Below, piece after piece: positions 34,991 through 44,996 of a DNA stretch of 64,000 nt. A model generated the notes under the pieces. It was not told the DNA's origin, searched no databases, and worked only from the letters and a program-made list of their open reading frames with translations. The DNA comes from Pycnococcus provasolii (lineage: Eukaryota; Chlorophyta; Pseudoscourfieldiophyceae; Pseudoscourfieldiales; Pycnococcaceae). Position 1 is the first letter of the stretch, and the number at the start of each line of letters is the position of its first letter. The position numbers and the translations under genes are program-made. Where the stretch lies: NCBI GenBank assembly GCA_938743325.2, contig OW568890.1, positions 310,001-374,000 of the forward strand, in the 5' to 3' direction.

Positions 34991-37576
34991 TTAGTTGGAC
35001 TTAGTCCACCACGACTTGGCCATGCACAGCTTCTTGCAGTTGGACATCTTTCCTTCCTTTTGCATGAAGCACTGCGGCGTGTGGCAGTACCCCGACGCAC
35101 AGTTGGAGTGCATCTCACATTCGATGCCGTCAGCAAGGTTGCGGCGGACTCGGCGAGCATCAGTTCCCGTCAGGTCGGGGGTATCAGTTCCCGTCTTCTC
35201 GGGGTCGGGGGGAACATCAGTTCCCGTCAGGTCGGGGGTATCAGTTCCCGTCAGGTCGGGGGTATCAGTTCCCGTCTTCTCGGGGTCGGGGGGAACATCA
35301 GTTCCCGTCAGGTCGGGGGTATCAGTTCCCGTCTTCTCGGGGTCGGGGGGAACATCAGTTCCCGTCAGGTCGGGGGTATCAGTTCCCGTCTTCTCGGGGT
35401 CGGGGGTAGCATCAGTTCCCGTCAGGTCGGGGGTATCAGTTCCCGTCTTCTCGGGGTCGGGGGGAACATCAGTTCCCGTCAGGTCGGGGGTATCAGTTCC
35501 CGTCTTCTCGGGGTCGGGGGTAGCATCAGTTCCCGTCAGGTCGGGGGTATCAGTTCCCGTCTTCTCGGGGTCGGGGGGAACATCAGTTCCCGTCAGGTCG
35601 GGGGTATCAGTTCCCGTCTTCTCGGGGTCGGGGGGAACATCAGTTCCCGTCAGGTCGGGGGTATCAGTTCCCGTCTTCTCGGGGTCGGGGGGAACATCAG
35701 TTCCCGTCAGGTCGGGGGTATCAGTTCCCGTCTTCTCGGGGTCGGGGGGAACATCAGTTCCCGTCAGGTCGGGGGTATCAGTTCCCGTCTTCTCGGGGTC
35801 GGGGGGAACATCAGTTCCCGTCTTCTCGTCCTCGTGCTTGTGCTCGTCCGTTTTCTCTGAGCACAAATCCAATTCCTTATGCCAATCGCATGGGTGCTCT
35901 TCGCATGTGTTTACCGTGGTGTAGGTTGCGCACGGCGTCTTCTCGTCCTCGTGCTTGTGCTCGTCCGTTTTCTCTGAGCACAAATCCAATTCCTTATGCC
36001 AATCGCATGGGTGCTCTTCGCATGTGTTTACCGTGGTGTAGGTTGCGCACGGCGTCTTCTCGTCCTCGTGCTTGTGCTCGTCCGTTTTCTCTGAGCACAA
36101 ATCCAATTCCTTATGCCAATCGCATGGGTGCTCTTCGCATGTGTTTACCGTGGTGTAGGTTGCGCACGGCGTCTTCTCGTCCTCGTGCTTGTGCTCGTCC
36201 GTTTTCTCTGAGCACAAATCCAATTCCTTATGCCAATCGCATGGGTGCTCTTCGCATGTGTTTACCGTGGTGTAGGTTGCGCACGGCGTCTTCTCGTCCT
36301 CGTTCTTGGCACCATCAGCAACCGGTTCCGTCGCCGTTTTGATATCGCACGTACCACCGGTGGCCGTTTTTGTCCACTCGCAGTCATCATCAGTGCCCAG
36401 AGTCTCGCAAATAGTCTTTGTGACGTATTCAGCGCACACCAGCTCTGGTGGAGTTTCGGTGACGTTGCCCGGGACCGGCGGGCATTCCAACATAGTAAGT
36501 TGGCACGTTCCGTCATGGCACATGATAGGCGTTTTGTCATCACACGTTTTAGACGCGCCAACCAAGTTGGTTTGGCCGGCTATGAACGTGTCCGCGTTTC
36601 CTCCGCCAACTTGAAGCAGGTTACGGCGACGCGCGCTAGCCGTCTTCGTCACAGTCGCAACCACCAGATCAGCTCCGATGTTGATTATCTTGTAATCCTT
36701 TGGGGACACCATCACGGCATATCCACTCGCAGTGTTGAAAGTCACAAGGCCGGGCTTCGCCGTGAAGCCAGTCACCGTGAAGCTGCGCGTCGTCGTTCCC
36801 GTGGCGAGCATAAGGCTTTTCACGCCTCCAAGGCTTGCCGGTGTCATACCGACAACATCGAAGATGGAGCTGGACTTGACAGCCTCGCCAACGGCGATGG
36901 GCGTCGAGGTTCCCTTCTTGGTAAGTGTTCCGTCGCCGCTCGCCTTCGACTCCTTGCTCTCCTCCACGACGACGGCGGTGAGTCCCACGATGACACCCAC
37001 GAGGGCACACAGGATGACCATGAGAACACCGGCGAATATCATGAGGCGTTTCGCCGTCTTCTTGCTCTGCTTGTAAAGCTCCGCGGCACGCGCAAGCTCG
37101 AGCGGCGCAACGGTGCCGTCACCGTCAACATCGAACGCCTTGAGCGTAGGCTGGATCTCCTTGGGCAGCGTCTTGATGGAGATGGAGCCCTCCTTGTTGG
37201 CCTTCTTCATTTCCGCGTACACGGTGAAGACCTCCGTGAGTTCGTCCATCTCGAGCCTGCCGTTTTTCTCGTCGTCAATATCGCGAAGGATCGGCTGCAG
37301 GGTCTTGGGGAACGCGCCGACGCTGATGTACGGCGCCGCTGTGGTCAACGGATCAGGCAGCTCGCTCGGGTCGATGATGCCGTTACCGTTGGTGTCGTAC
37401 TGCTGGAGCTTCTCCCGCAGTTCCGGCGGGCAGTCGGCGATCTTCACTCCGTGCAGCACCTTGCGCACTTCTCCCATAGCTTGCGTCGTCATGTTGTCTT
37501 GTTCTGGGTCCGTCTCCAAGGTTGACGCGATGTCTGCAACGTTTAGCTGGAACGACTGAAGTCTTTCCACAGGCAT
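34991..37576 (-). CDS. EF-hand single-pass membrane protein with Cys-rich and TPD repeat arrays
   Basis: 861 aa from ATG 37576. Three EF-hand loops face one side: DTNGNGIIDPSE (61-72), DDEKNGRLEMDE (101-112) and DVDGDGTVAPLE (149-160). A strong TM helix (178-203) follows. Beyond it are a globular segment of about 190 residues, Cys-rich units related to CETLGTDDDCEW, four identical 39-residue units (core CATYTTVNTCEEHPCDWHKE), then 11 full and one partial copy of a 19-residue unit (TGTDVPPDPEKTGTDTPDL), and a short Cys-rich tail (MHSNCASGYCHTPQCFMQ). Inference: a calcium-sensing surface protein with a cytosolic EF-hand module and an extended, length-variable ectodomain. The family is not recognised. 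A longer frame upstream to 37870 is Arg/Pro-rich and was not used. Confidence 0.75.
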   Translation of the reverse strand: MPVERLQSFQLNVADIASTLETDPEQDNMTTQAMGEVRKVLHGVKIADCPPELREKLQQYDTNGNGIIDPSELPDPLTTAAPYISVGAFPKTLQPILRDIDDEKNGRLEMDELTEVFTVYAEMKKANKEGSISIKTLPKEIQPTLKAFDVDGDGTVAPLELARAAELYKQSKKTAKRLMIFAGVLMVILCALVGVIVGLTAVVVEESKESKASGDGTLTKKGTSTPIAVGEAVKSSSIFDVVGMTPASLGGVKSLMLATGTTTRSFTVTGFTAKPGLVTFNTASGYAVMVSPKDYKIINIGADLVVATVTKTASARRRNLLQVGGGNADTFIAGQTNLVGASKTCDDKTPIMCHDGTCQLTMLECPPVPGNVTETPPELVCAEYVTKTICETLGTDDDCEWTKTATGGTCDIKTATEPVADGAKNEDEKTPCATYTTVNTCEEHPCDWHKELDLCSEKTDEHKHEDEKTPCATYTTVNTCEEHPCDWHKELDLCSEKTDEHKHEDEKTPCATYTTVNTCEEHPCDWHKELDLCSEKTDEHKHEDEKTPCATYTTVNTCEEHPCDWHKELDLCSEKTDEHKHEDEKTGTDVPPDPEKTGTDTPDLTGTDVPPDPEKTGTDTPDLTGTDVPPDPEKTGTDTPDLTGTDVPPDPEKTGTDTPDLTGTDVPPDPEKTGTDTPDLTGTDATPDPEKTGTDTPDLTGTDVPPDPEKTGTDTPDLTGTDATPDPEKTGTDTPDLTGTDVPPDPEKTGTDTPDLTGTDVPPDPEKTGTDTPDLTGTDTPDLTGTDVPPDPEKTGTDTPDLTGTDARRVRRNLADGIECEMHSNCASGYCHTPQCFMQKEGKMSNCKKLCMAKSWWTKSN
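35158..35828 (-). repeat. 57-bp in-frame minisatellite (11 full units plus one partial)
   Basis: Units of 57 bp encode the 19-residue TGTDVPPDPEKTGTDTPDL; two units carry AT instead of VP, and one unit is cut to 24 bp. The unit length is a multiple of 3, so copy number can change without a frameshift. Near-identity of units suggests recent expansion or homogenisation. Confidence 0.95.
35829..36296 (-). repeat. 117-bp in-frame tandem repeat, four units
   Basis: Four practically identical 117-bp units encode a 39-residue Cys/His-containing module (six-residue-spaced Cys pairs, ending KTDEHKHE). It abuts the 57-bp minisatellite in the same gene. Confidence 0.95.
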
Positions 37577-38254
37577 ACAACGGCAGGCAAGGCGGCCTTT
37601 GAGTTGTGATGGGAGGGGAGGGGCGAGGAGGAGGCGAGGGGCGAGGCGAGCACGGGGCACGGGGCACGGGGCCCGGTGAAGTTTGTGCGGGGGCGTTTTC
37701 CGAACACGCCTGCTGCGAGAGATTGGCACGGCTTCTAGGCGGCGGCAAGGCGGCAAGGCGGCAACTCTCCTAACAAACAGCCAACGCGTTTTCCCGGTCC
37801 TTGCATTCCGTTGGTTCGCCAGTTGCCAGGGCAAGGCACGTGCTCCTACCGCAGGACGCGTTTTGTGCAAGGCTCCCTCTCCCTCTCCCTGGCATTCTCG
37901 GCCTGGTCCACCGGCCTGGACTAGCGGCCGTCTCGCTAGCGCCTAGCGGTGGGGACGAATCGACAATCCATGGGGGCAACTAAACAAGGGGCCACCGAGT
38001 CTCTCTCGTCGGCTCATTATTTTGGGGAATATGAGCTCATTATGAGCGTGTGCGATCCCACAGTGAACTCCACCGAGGGCAGCGAGGGTCTTCCCCTTGT
38101 CGAACTCGACGCCTTTGGGATGCCGTTTCTTTGGCCGTTCATCGGATTCCAAGGTCCAAACCAGCCAGCAGCTTTGCACTTTGCAGCATGGGGGCATGAA
38201 CCAAGGGAACCAGGGAGGCCACTGGTCACTGGCTCTCGCTCGATCAATCACGTG

Positions 38255-38255
<1 letters not shown>

Positions 38256-38295
<40 letters not shown>
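38256..38295. repeat. 40-nt poly-C tract
   Basis: Uninterrupted C run, about 680 bp upstream of the EF-hand gene start; sister of the tract at 1992-2030. Confidence 0.95.
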
Positions 38296-38481
38296 TTGAA
38301 GATGCAAAACCGGTATCCCCAAAAGACTTGCTCCAGACATGGCAGAACTTTTGCCAATCGATGCAAGACAACAATGGTCCGGACAGCCTGGAGTGACTGC
38401 CCAACAAAGTCGAGTGACTGCCATAAAGGTTACGGGCAACCCGTCCCGAAGCTAAGTTAGTTGGTTAGGTTAATAACAGCC

Positions 38482-38545
38482 AATGCCTCTCGACCTGGGA
38501 TACCGACCAAAGCAAATGCCTCTCGACCTGAAATACCGACCAAAA
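38482..38545. repeat. 33-bp-period direct repeat (two units)
   Basis: AATGCCTCTCGACCTG followed by GGATACCGACCAAAG in unit 1 and AAATACCGACCAAAA in unit 2. On the minus strand the repeat encodes FGRYFRSRGIC/FGRYPRSRGIG. Confidence 0.85.
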
Positions 38546-38873
38546 AAGGGTTTTTCGGGGTCCCTTACGCGGTGGTTTGCCAATTCCTTATGCGTCACGA
38601 CAGCGTCAGGGGCACTTCGGGTCCGGATAATCGCGACCATTTTCTTCAATTCATACCACCCGAGTCGCGTTTGAGAGGTCTCCGTTGGTCGCGCGGAAAC
38701 GCTGAAACCGTCACGCAAATCCGGCAATTATTCCAGTACGATAGGACCAAAGATCACTCAATTACGACCGGTTATCGCAAAGTTATTGCTTGAAATACCG
38801 TCACCATTAATTTAGCGGACCTCTGTAAGGTTAACCCAAGGGGAGTTATACTCTAAAAAATATGGGTGACTTG

Positions 38874-40793
38874 TTACAAAATATCGTCGTCGAGCATCGC
38901 AAGCGCGATTGCTTCCTCTGCCGCCGCGTCTGCGAGAGCTTCACGGGCGAGCATGTCAGCCGCGTCATCGACGCGCTCCATAGAATGCGTCGACCCTTCC
39001 ACAAAATCGCCGTCTTCCGCGAATGCCACTTCGGTATTGTCTGCCTCGGCGTCGGCAGATGATGCCGCATGCGCGACTTCCAGATCCTCGTCTGGAGGGT
39101 GACGAAGCTCATCCTCCACCACCTCGAGCAAAATTTCTGTGGCAGCCTCCGCAAGTACATCTGAACACAGATCATTTGCCTCCTTATCCGCAATAGGACC
39201 ATTTCGAAGTTCGCTCACCAAGCCTGTAGCCTGATCATGCAATTCACGTGCTGTGGTAAGCGCTGTGGACGCGTCTCTAACGTGCTGAATGCGAGCCGCC
39301 CGTGCTTCCTGCACCTCTGCAATCGCTGGATCCACCGGAGGCGGCTTGACTTTACCTATTTCCGTGTCCTCGAACATGTAGATGTCCTCTTCCAGACGAC
39401 GTTCCCTGCCTTCGCGTATGTCGAGAATCGACTGGTACTGCTCCCGCCTTTTCCTGTTGTCTTCTTCGATAGCACGGTGTATGTGATATTCGTAGCCAGC
39501 TTGCATTGCATCATCCACCGCCTTCTCAGAAGCCGCAATCTCAGCTTGTGCTTCTGCCAAAGCCTCCTCTGCGAGCTTCTCGGCGGCAGCCAGGGCAGCA
39601 GCCTCGCGCGCTCTGCGCTTCGCCTCAGCAGCCTTGGCTGCCTCTGCAGCACGCTGGTCCCTTAGCAGCTCTCCGGTCGCGCGAAGGCTGTCGACGCGAG
39701 CGCTGAGTGGCGCATCAGAATGCAGCAAGTCTCGTATCGATTCGGGCGACTCCGAGGGGAAGAGACGATAAAGCGTAGGAAACGTCTCGTCGAAGAATGT
39801 GATGCGCTCAACAGCGTCCGCGTGCAGCATCTCCGCAGCCTCAACGACACGATGGACTGCGTCGACGCGTTCGCGCCGAGCGAGCACGTCGATGCGATGG
39901 AAGCGCTTGGCAAGTGTTCGCGAGGCGCGCACGCACGCCCAAGCAAGGCCGACGCGTCGGCTGTCAACCGCAGCTGCAACAGCCTCATCCGGATGGCGCG
40001 GCGTAACGAGTCGCAAGGCACGGCGCTCGACGTTCTCCGGAAGGCCGATGGCGTGGGAGATTTTGTCCAGCCTTTGCTCCGCACTCCGGAGAATCGCGGT
40101 GATTGTGGCGGAATTGTTCGCCACTTCGCCGCTGTTGGCAGGGTGCGCGATGTGTTCGAACCAGTCCCGAGGCGAGAGCGAGACCTGCACACTTGCAACG
40201 CCGCGCGTCGTTGCGACGACTGGCTGTGCCAGCGACCGTGGCGGGTGGTTCAGTCCTTTCGTCCAGTTGAGTTGCGTCGTAAAATTGTGTTCGCGCTGAC
40301 GTGGCGTGCTCGCGGCTGTTCGCGGCGTTGTGAGTCGTACGGCGACTTGTGGATTGGCAGTCTGCGTGCTGTGCACTCGAAGGTTGTCTTTGTGGTCTGC
40401 CCTGCCATGGCGTGTAAGCCACGCTTGTACGCACTCTGAGACGTGCGCTTCCGCGGCGTGCAGCGCTTTTGAGTTTGCGCCCAGGCTCGCCTCCGCTTCC
40501 AAGAGCACGGCTGCGACGAGCGCACGCGCGGGTCCTGTGCTTGCGGCTGCCTTGGCACGCCGCGGCGACAACACTGGATGCGGCACAACATTTCGTTTTC
40601 CTTCCCCGTGTTTTCTTTTGAAAGAGCCGTCGCCTTTGTTTCCCATCGAGTTCATTTTCGCCGCGACGAGCACCGTGGACGACACGCCGCGTGGCGACGC
40701 GGTGATCTGGTAGTCTCCGAGGTCCACCTTAAGGGGCGTGGCTTGCAGCGGAACAGAGCCCGCGGCCGTGGAGAAGGTGTGTCCGCGCGACAT
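38874..40793 (-). CDS. Coiled-coil protein of unknown function
   Basis: A 639-aa protein starting at ATG 40793. The first 200 residues are basic and low in structure (SFKRKHGEGKRN, RRAKAAASTG). Residues about 235-365 are helical and contain LFPSESPESIRDLLHSDAPL. Residues about 370-430 form an Ala/Glu/Lys-rich single helix or coiled coil (AAEAKRRAREAAALAAAEKL). Further helices follow (HRAIEEDNRKRREQYQSIL, RERRLEEDIYMFED), and the end is acidic and Ala-rich. No TM, signal peptide or enzyme motif. The pattern is common in cytoskeletal, centrosomal or flagellar proteins, but nothing here proves it. Strong coding bias and length support a real gene. Confidence 0.65.
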   Translation of the reverse strand: MSRGHTFSTAAGSVPLQATPLKVDLGDYQITASPRGVSSTVLVAAKMNSMGNKGDGSFKRKHGEGKRNVVPHPVLSPRRAKAAASTGPARALVAAVLLEAEASLGANSKALHAAEAHVSECVQAWLTRHGRADHKDNLRVHSTQTANPQVAVRLTTPRTAASTPRQREHNFTTQLNWTKGLNHPPRSLAQPVVATTRGVASVQVSLSPRDWFEHIAHPANSGEVANNSATITAILRSAEQRLDKISHAIGLPENVERRALRLVTPRHPDEAVAAAVDSRRVGLAWACVRASRTLAKRFHRIDVLARRERVDAVHRVVEAAEMLHADAVERITFFDETFPTLYRLFPSESPESIRDLLHSDAPLSARVDSLRATGELLRDQRAAEAAKAAEAKRRAREAAALAAAEKLAEEALAEAQAEIAASEKAVDDAMQAGYEYHIHRAIEEDNRKRREQYQSILDIREGRERRLEEDIYMFEDTEIGKVKPPPVDPAIAEVQEARAARIQHVRDASTALTTARELHDQATGLVSELRNGPIADKEANDLCSDVLAEAATEILLEVVEDELRHPPDEDLEVAHAASSADAEADNTEVAFAEDGDFVEGSTHSMERVDDAADMLAREALADAAAEEAIALAMLDDDIL

Positions 40794-41250
40794 GGCGACG
40801 CGGACTGCGGGTCAACGGCGCGTGCGTTCCCCTTGTTGGAGGCCTTGGAGAGGGGGAGGGAGGGGGACCATAAGGGGGTCGGTCAACACTGGCAACGAAG
40901 CTTGGGCAGGATGGGCAAGCACGTTTAGCACGTGACGTTAAATTACCACCTCATTCTTCGACTTCTTTCGACGAGAACAGGCCAACATGGATGGGGATGG
41001 CCCACCGCAGGATGCATGCATTGCACTATTGCAGTTGTCCTCTTCCGCATTGACCACCTTCCTCGATTAGCGTGAGGCAACAACCTCCTGGGTGAGTGGG
41101 TGATTCATTCCGGTGAAGGGGTGAACCAGTGTCCGGTGATGCCGGGAGGTGTATTCCGGGTACTACATTGTACATCAGCTTACAATTTAATCAACCGCTG
41201 GACGAGCAGTCACAGGTATTATGTATGATACGGTAAAACTTACCTCCTCT
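40794..41250. other. Intergenic region
   Basis: Between two minus-strand genes. A GGGGGAGGGAGGGGG tract at about 40852-40868 lies near the coiled-coil gene start. No gene or RNA seen. Confidence 0.4.
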
Positions 41251-42195
41251 CTACGTCGACTCGAATAGGCGTATGATGCGGTCCATCACGTCGTCCTCGT
41301 TGACGGTCCGTGGGTCATAAAACTCGCACTCGCTCCCACTCACGCCTGACGCGAAGTTCCTGATTGCTTCCGCCGTGTGCATGCCGTCGAAGCCACCAAA
41401 CGTGTGAATCCCAAGAGAAGGCGCGCGAATACGGGCGAGTGTGTCACTTCTGATGGCGACGAGCGGGTAGCCATCGACGGCGTGCGTTCTGACGAAGGTC
41501 GCCTCAGCATCGCTCCAAGCAATGAACTTCTCAGCACCGACGGATTCGAGCTCCTCAACGAGTTCGGGGTCGTCCATGCGTGCCGCACTATCTTGATTTC
41601 CGTCGCGTAGTGCGTCGAGGCCGCCGGCACGCACGTCGTCCGCGTTCTCGCCGTGGTATGCGTGAGCGATGACCTCAGCCGCTTTGGGTCCTGCGGTGAG
41701 GTTCATGCACACGAGACTTCTCACACATTCCGGTCTAAGTGCAGCCGCATAGATGGACATTCTCGCGCCACTGGACTCACCCAACCAGTGCGGCGGCTTA
41801 TCGCCTTCCACCTGAAATTCCTCTAGAGAGTCAACGAGCGCGCATGTATCGAGTGCGTGCGTGAGCGGCTCGGCCAAGAACGAGCCTGAGGAGTCGTCGC
41901 GGTACCTCTGTGAGTCTCGGATGCCCCACGACGAGCCCTGGTTACCACGTCGGTCGTGCGTGAGTACAAGGTATCCGCGCGACGCGAACTCACGCGCGTG
42001 CCCTCGCGACGCCAGGATCCCCCCCTTGCCCCCGAGCGTGATGACGAGGCGTCCCTGCACGTGCGTATTTTCCGCGAGCACAGGTTTGTGTACTTCGTAC
42101 TTGATTTTCACAGCAGGGTAAAAACCGCACGAGCGCAACAACTCGTGTGAACCACGTGAACCACGCACGGAAGTCACGGATGGAAGGCCCGCCAT
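41251..42195 (-). CDS. Alpha/beta-hydrolase family protein
   Basis: A 314-aa protein from ATG 42195. The order of elements fits an alpha/beta hydrolase: an early strand RLVITLGGKGG with an oxyanion-hole-like Gly pair, REFASRGYLVLTHDRRGNQG, a nucleophile elbow GESSG (HWLGESSGARMSIYAAA) with Ser as nucleophile, and a late HTFGGFDGMHTAEAI segment likely to supply acid and His. The closest recognisable style is the bacterial haloperoxidase/esterase group. The substrate is unknown. The first 30 residues may be a short leader. A GGGTTAGGG motif lies 50 bp upstream. Confidence 0.78.
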   Translation of the reverse strand: MAGLPSVTSVRGSRGSHELLRSCGFYPAVKIKYEVHKPVLAENTHVQGRLVITLGGKGGILASRGHAREFASRGYLVLTHDRRGNQGSSWGIRDSQRYRDDSSGSFLAEPLTHALDTCALVDSLEEFQVEGDKPPHWLGESSGARMSIYAAALRPECVRSLVCMNLTAGPKAAEVIAHAYHGENADDVRAGGLDALRDGNQDSAARMDDPELVEELESVGAEKFIAWSDAEATFVRTHAVDGYPLVAIRSDTLARIRAPSLGIHTFGGFDGMHTAEAIRNFASGVSGSECEFYDPRTVNEDDVMDRIIRLFEST

Positions 42196-43015
42196 GGGAT
42201 GATAATCCTAAAAGTACCCAGGAGTGGGATTCGGATTCGGGGAATAGGGTTAGGGTTTAAGGCACACCCCAGGGCCCAGGGCCCAGGGCAAGGGGGAGGT
42301 ATCCGTTGGGTCCCCCAGAAAACTTCCCCTCCCAACATCCCTCAAACAACTCTCCTCTCTTCGCGTTGTTGTTGTTGGGAAAGCTTATTAGAACCAACCA
42401 TGTTCCACTTGAACCAACCTGAACTTTCCAGGTTCCGACCACACCTTAAATTTTAGTCTATGGACGTCCGGTCAGCCTTAACTATTTATGGCCCCACTAG
42501 ACTAGTGACCCAGCCAAACCACTTTGCCAGTCAAAACTTTTGCCTCCCCTTTGCACAACTTGCCAGGCCCTTATTCTCCTCTCCTACGATAGTCTCCTGC
42601 CCTTGCAACAAACATGCCTTGAAAACCCCCCTTGCCATGTTCTTTTCTTGCACCGGCTGACCGGGGCCCACCCTCTTCTCTTCTCCAAACCAAACAGGTC
42701 TCGCGTTCCAGTCGTCCCGGTCCCGGCCCCCGCCTTGTCCCCTCTCTCTCGCCTTAAGCTTAGGCAACCCTCCGAGTGTCTCGAACTCAGCCTTCCCTCG
42801 GCCACCTCACCTCGGCCGCTTTCTAGCTGTCTTTCCAGCATTCCGTGCTTGAACTCAACATTCTGTCAACGCGTGTACTCAACTAGCTCGTGTTCTCCTG
42901 TTGCCGTCCTCCCTGGGCCGCAACTACTTACGCGCGCGTCTTTTAACAAACTTACCTGCTTGATAAGGATTCACTCAACGTTGGCTTCAGTACAGTAAGT
43001 GAAGCAGCAGGCAGT
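42196..43015. other. Intergenic region upstream of the DRWA-motif gene
   Basis: Contains AGGGTTAGGG at about 42245-42255, CAGGGCCCAGGGCCCAGGG at 42271-42290 and a long C/T-rich leader-like stretch (42540-42960). Frames here lack coding bias. Confidence 0.45.
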
Positions 43016-43585
43016 ATGGGCAAGTACCGCGTGCCCGTGCACATGCTCGAGGAGGACAACTACAGCCTGCGCGTGCAGGTGTCCAAACTCCAAACTGCTC
43101 TACACAAGGTGACGGAAGAACTCGAGACGTCGCGAGAACGAGGGGCAGAGACCGTGCGAGCAGGAATGGCGCCGTCGTCGAGGACAGCCGTGACCGTCCT
43201 GCGAACAGCAGCACCCCCCGCTCACAGCCCTCGAGGACTCGCCGCGGCAGCAAGGTCGCCGGAGAAGGCGAGGGCGGTCATGGCCGCTGCGAGGAGCCTC
43301 GACAGATGGGCGGACGTCAGCGAGGAATACGCGCACCAACCGCCTGCACCGCCGCAACACGCAAGCGTGCCGCGCCGAGGCGTGCTCCAAGCAGCTCCGA
43401 CGATTGCGCCACGGAGCCCGAAGTCGGAACGGTACGGCACGCACAAAAAGGGAAGCCCAGAGCGAAGGCTCGCCACCTTGGCGCGGAGCATCGACCGGTG
43501 GGCAGACGTATCGAACGGCCCGTTCGAGCTTGCGCCCGACGATGAAGTGGGCGTGGCGTGGAACCGCATCAATCACCACCACGAA

Positions 43586-43623
<38 letters not shown>

Positions 43624-44683
43624 ACCACCGCCGAGCCCCTATATAAAGCCAGGGCAGCACCGCGCTGAGGGTGCAGTGGAGGACCGTATCGCACGCGCAC
43701 GGCGCCGAGGCGCGGCACTGGCGCGTGCCGTCGCGCAAGGCCAGAGCGTACGCGAGGTGATGGCAAAAGAGCGCGCGACGAGCAGCGCCAGCAAGAGCAA
43801 GGTGAGGCGAAGGACAACCACGCCTTCAAAACCACCACCGCGCAACTTCGCGGCGACGCCGGTGCAAGGTGCATTCGACCGATGGGCTGAGCCGCCTCGA
43901 GCACCTCTCAGCGGCGAAGCGATGGCGGCAGCCGCGAAGGAGGTAAGCGAGCTGAGTAACCGGCTTGCGCGCGCGGAGGCGAAGCTGAGGCGAATGGAGG
44001 ATACGGCATTGACGCCACCGCCAAAGGTGCGCGACCATGCCCCGGCACCGAGCCTGGAGATGATTGGACGCGAGGCGGAGGCTGCCGTTGACAGCGCGAA
44101 ATATGACCGCCCAGGTCGTGGGCGCGCGGTGGCGCGTCAGCTGCGCGAGAAGATTGATCGACAGCGTGATGAACTCGAGATGCTCCAACACGACGTTGTC
44201 GGACGTACCGCCGGTGGCAGCGGTGGAAAGGAAGCTGGGGGACGCACGCCGTGGCGTCCGGGTGGCAAATTACAACATCCGCCGCGCGCGGCGTCCAGTC
44301 CGCCTCGCACCGAGCTGACTATTCGAGACGGCGGCGCGCCTCTGCGTGCGAGCTACTCGGCAATGAACATACACGGAGCGCGCGACGCGGCGAAGGCTGC
44401 TGATCAGATCATGATGACGCACCGCCCGCTGTCGGCGAGACGCCAGCGCCAGCGTGAGTCCGCACGTCTGCTGAGCATGGGACTGAGTGCTGCCAGCCTG
44501 GACGAGAAGATGGTTGGCGCATCGAGCGTGCGTCGCCTTGCTCGATCTCGCCGAAGTCCGAGCGAACCCGGGCGGCGCATGCCTGGCCACGGCCGCGCGG
44601 AGAGGAAGGCGAAGAATGCGCTGTTCGCGCTCGAGCGCGGCACGAGTCACGGCGCGGCGGTTCGCGGTTCGCCGTTCATATAG
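43016..44683 (+). CDS. Orphan basic protein with three DRWA motifs and a poly-Asp run
   Basis: A 555-aa protein with a short N-terminal coiled coil (SLRVQVSKLQTALHKVTEEL). Three copies of a motif follow: AARSLDRWADVS (92-103), LARSIDRWADVS (156-167) and VQGAFDRWAEPP (283-294). A run of twelve Asp (191-202), encoded by a (GAC/GAT)n tract at 43585-43624, sits between the second and third. A coiled coil covers about 303-330 and another about 380-400 (LREKIDRQRDELEMLQHD). The rest is Arg/Ala/Pro-rich and very basic. No domain family recognised. Basic low-complexity linkers with coiled coils suggest a cytoskeleton- or nucleic-acid-associated scaffold; this is inference only. Confidence 0.65.
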
Positions 44684-44996
44684 GACAACACCGAGTAAGT
44701 AAGGGGCCCGCCCGCCCGTCCGTCTTTCTTCAGGTGTTGGTTTGGTAAGGTGGTTCAAGGGAGGGGTCCCAGTCTCCCACCCCCCCCAGATAGATATCCT
44801 CGGGTACAGTGTTGTTTTTCTCCCCCGCTGTTCTCTCCTCCGAGGTCCGGGCCACTTCCACTTGGATGATGATGAGGTGTTATTTTCTAGCTTGCCTCCC
44901 TCCCCTACCCTATCTCGAAAAATCCCGAATATCCCCGGGGCCGGAAAACCTTCCCTTCCCGTTGGTTTGGTTGGTTGGTGTGTTGGCCGTCTTGGC
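44684..44996. other. Intergenic, leader of the mS38-like gene
   Basis: C/T-rich with GGTTTGGTTGGTTGGT words shortly before the chosen ATG. The mS38 frame is open through this stretch from 44742 but without ATG. Confidence 0.4.

Larger units (their letters stand above)
37577..38873. other. Long intergenic region with poly-C tract and short direct repeat
   Basis: 1.3 kb between two minus-strand genes. GC-rich Arg/Pro-type leader up to about 37930; a 40-nt poly-C at 38256-38295; a 33-bp-period direct repeat at 38482-38545. The stretch 38560-38800 contains overlapping frames on both strands (for example a minus frame 38470-38727 with GWYELKKMVAIIRT) that might be a transposon fragment. No gene can be supported. 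Confidence 0.45.

Noticed and set aside
34995-36342. Long antisense frames over the EF-hand gene
   Set aside because: Consequence of the stop-free tandem repeats; no independent codon bias or domain.
37577-37870. N-terminal extension of the EF-hand protein
   Set aside because: Arg/Pro-rich, no EF-hand family support; the ATG at 37576 precedes the structured region closely.
42540-42998. 152-codon plus-strand frame upstream of the DRWA gene
   Set aside because: C/T-rich leader sequence translated as Ser/Leu/Pro/Cys; no coding bias.
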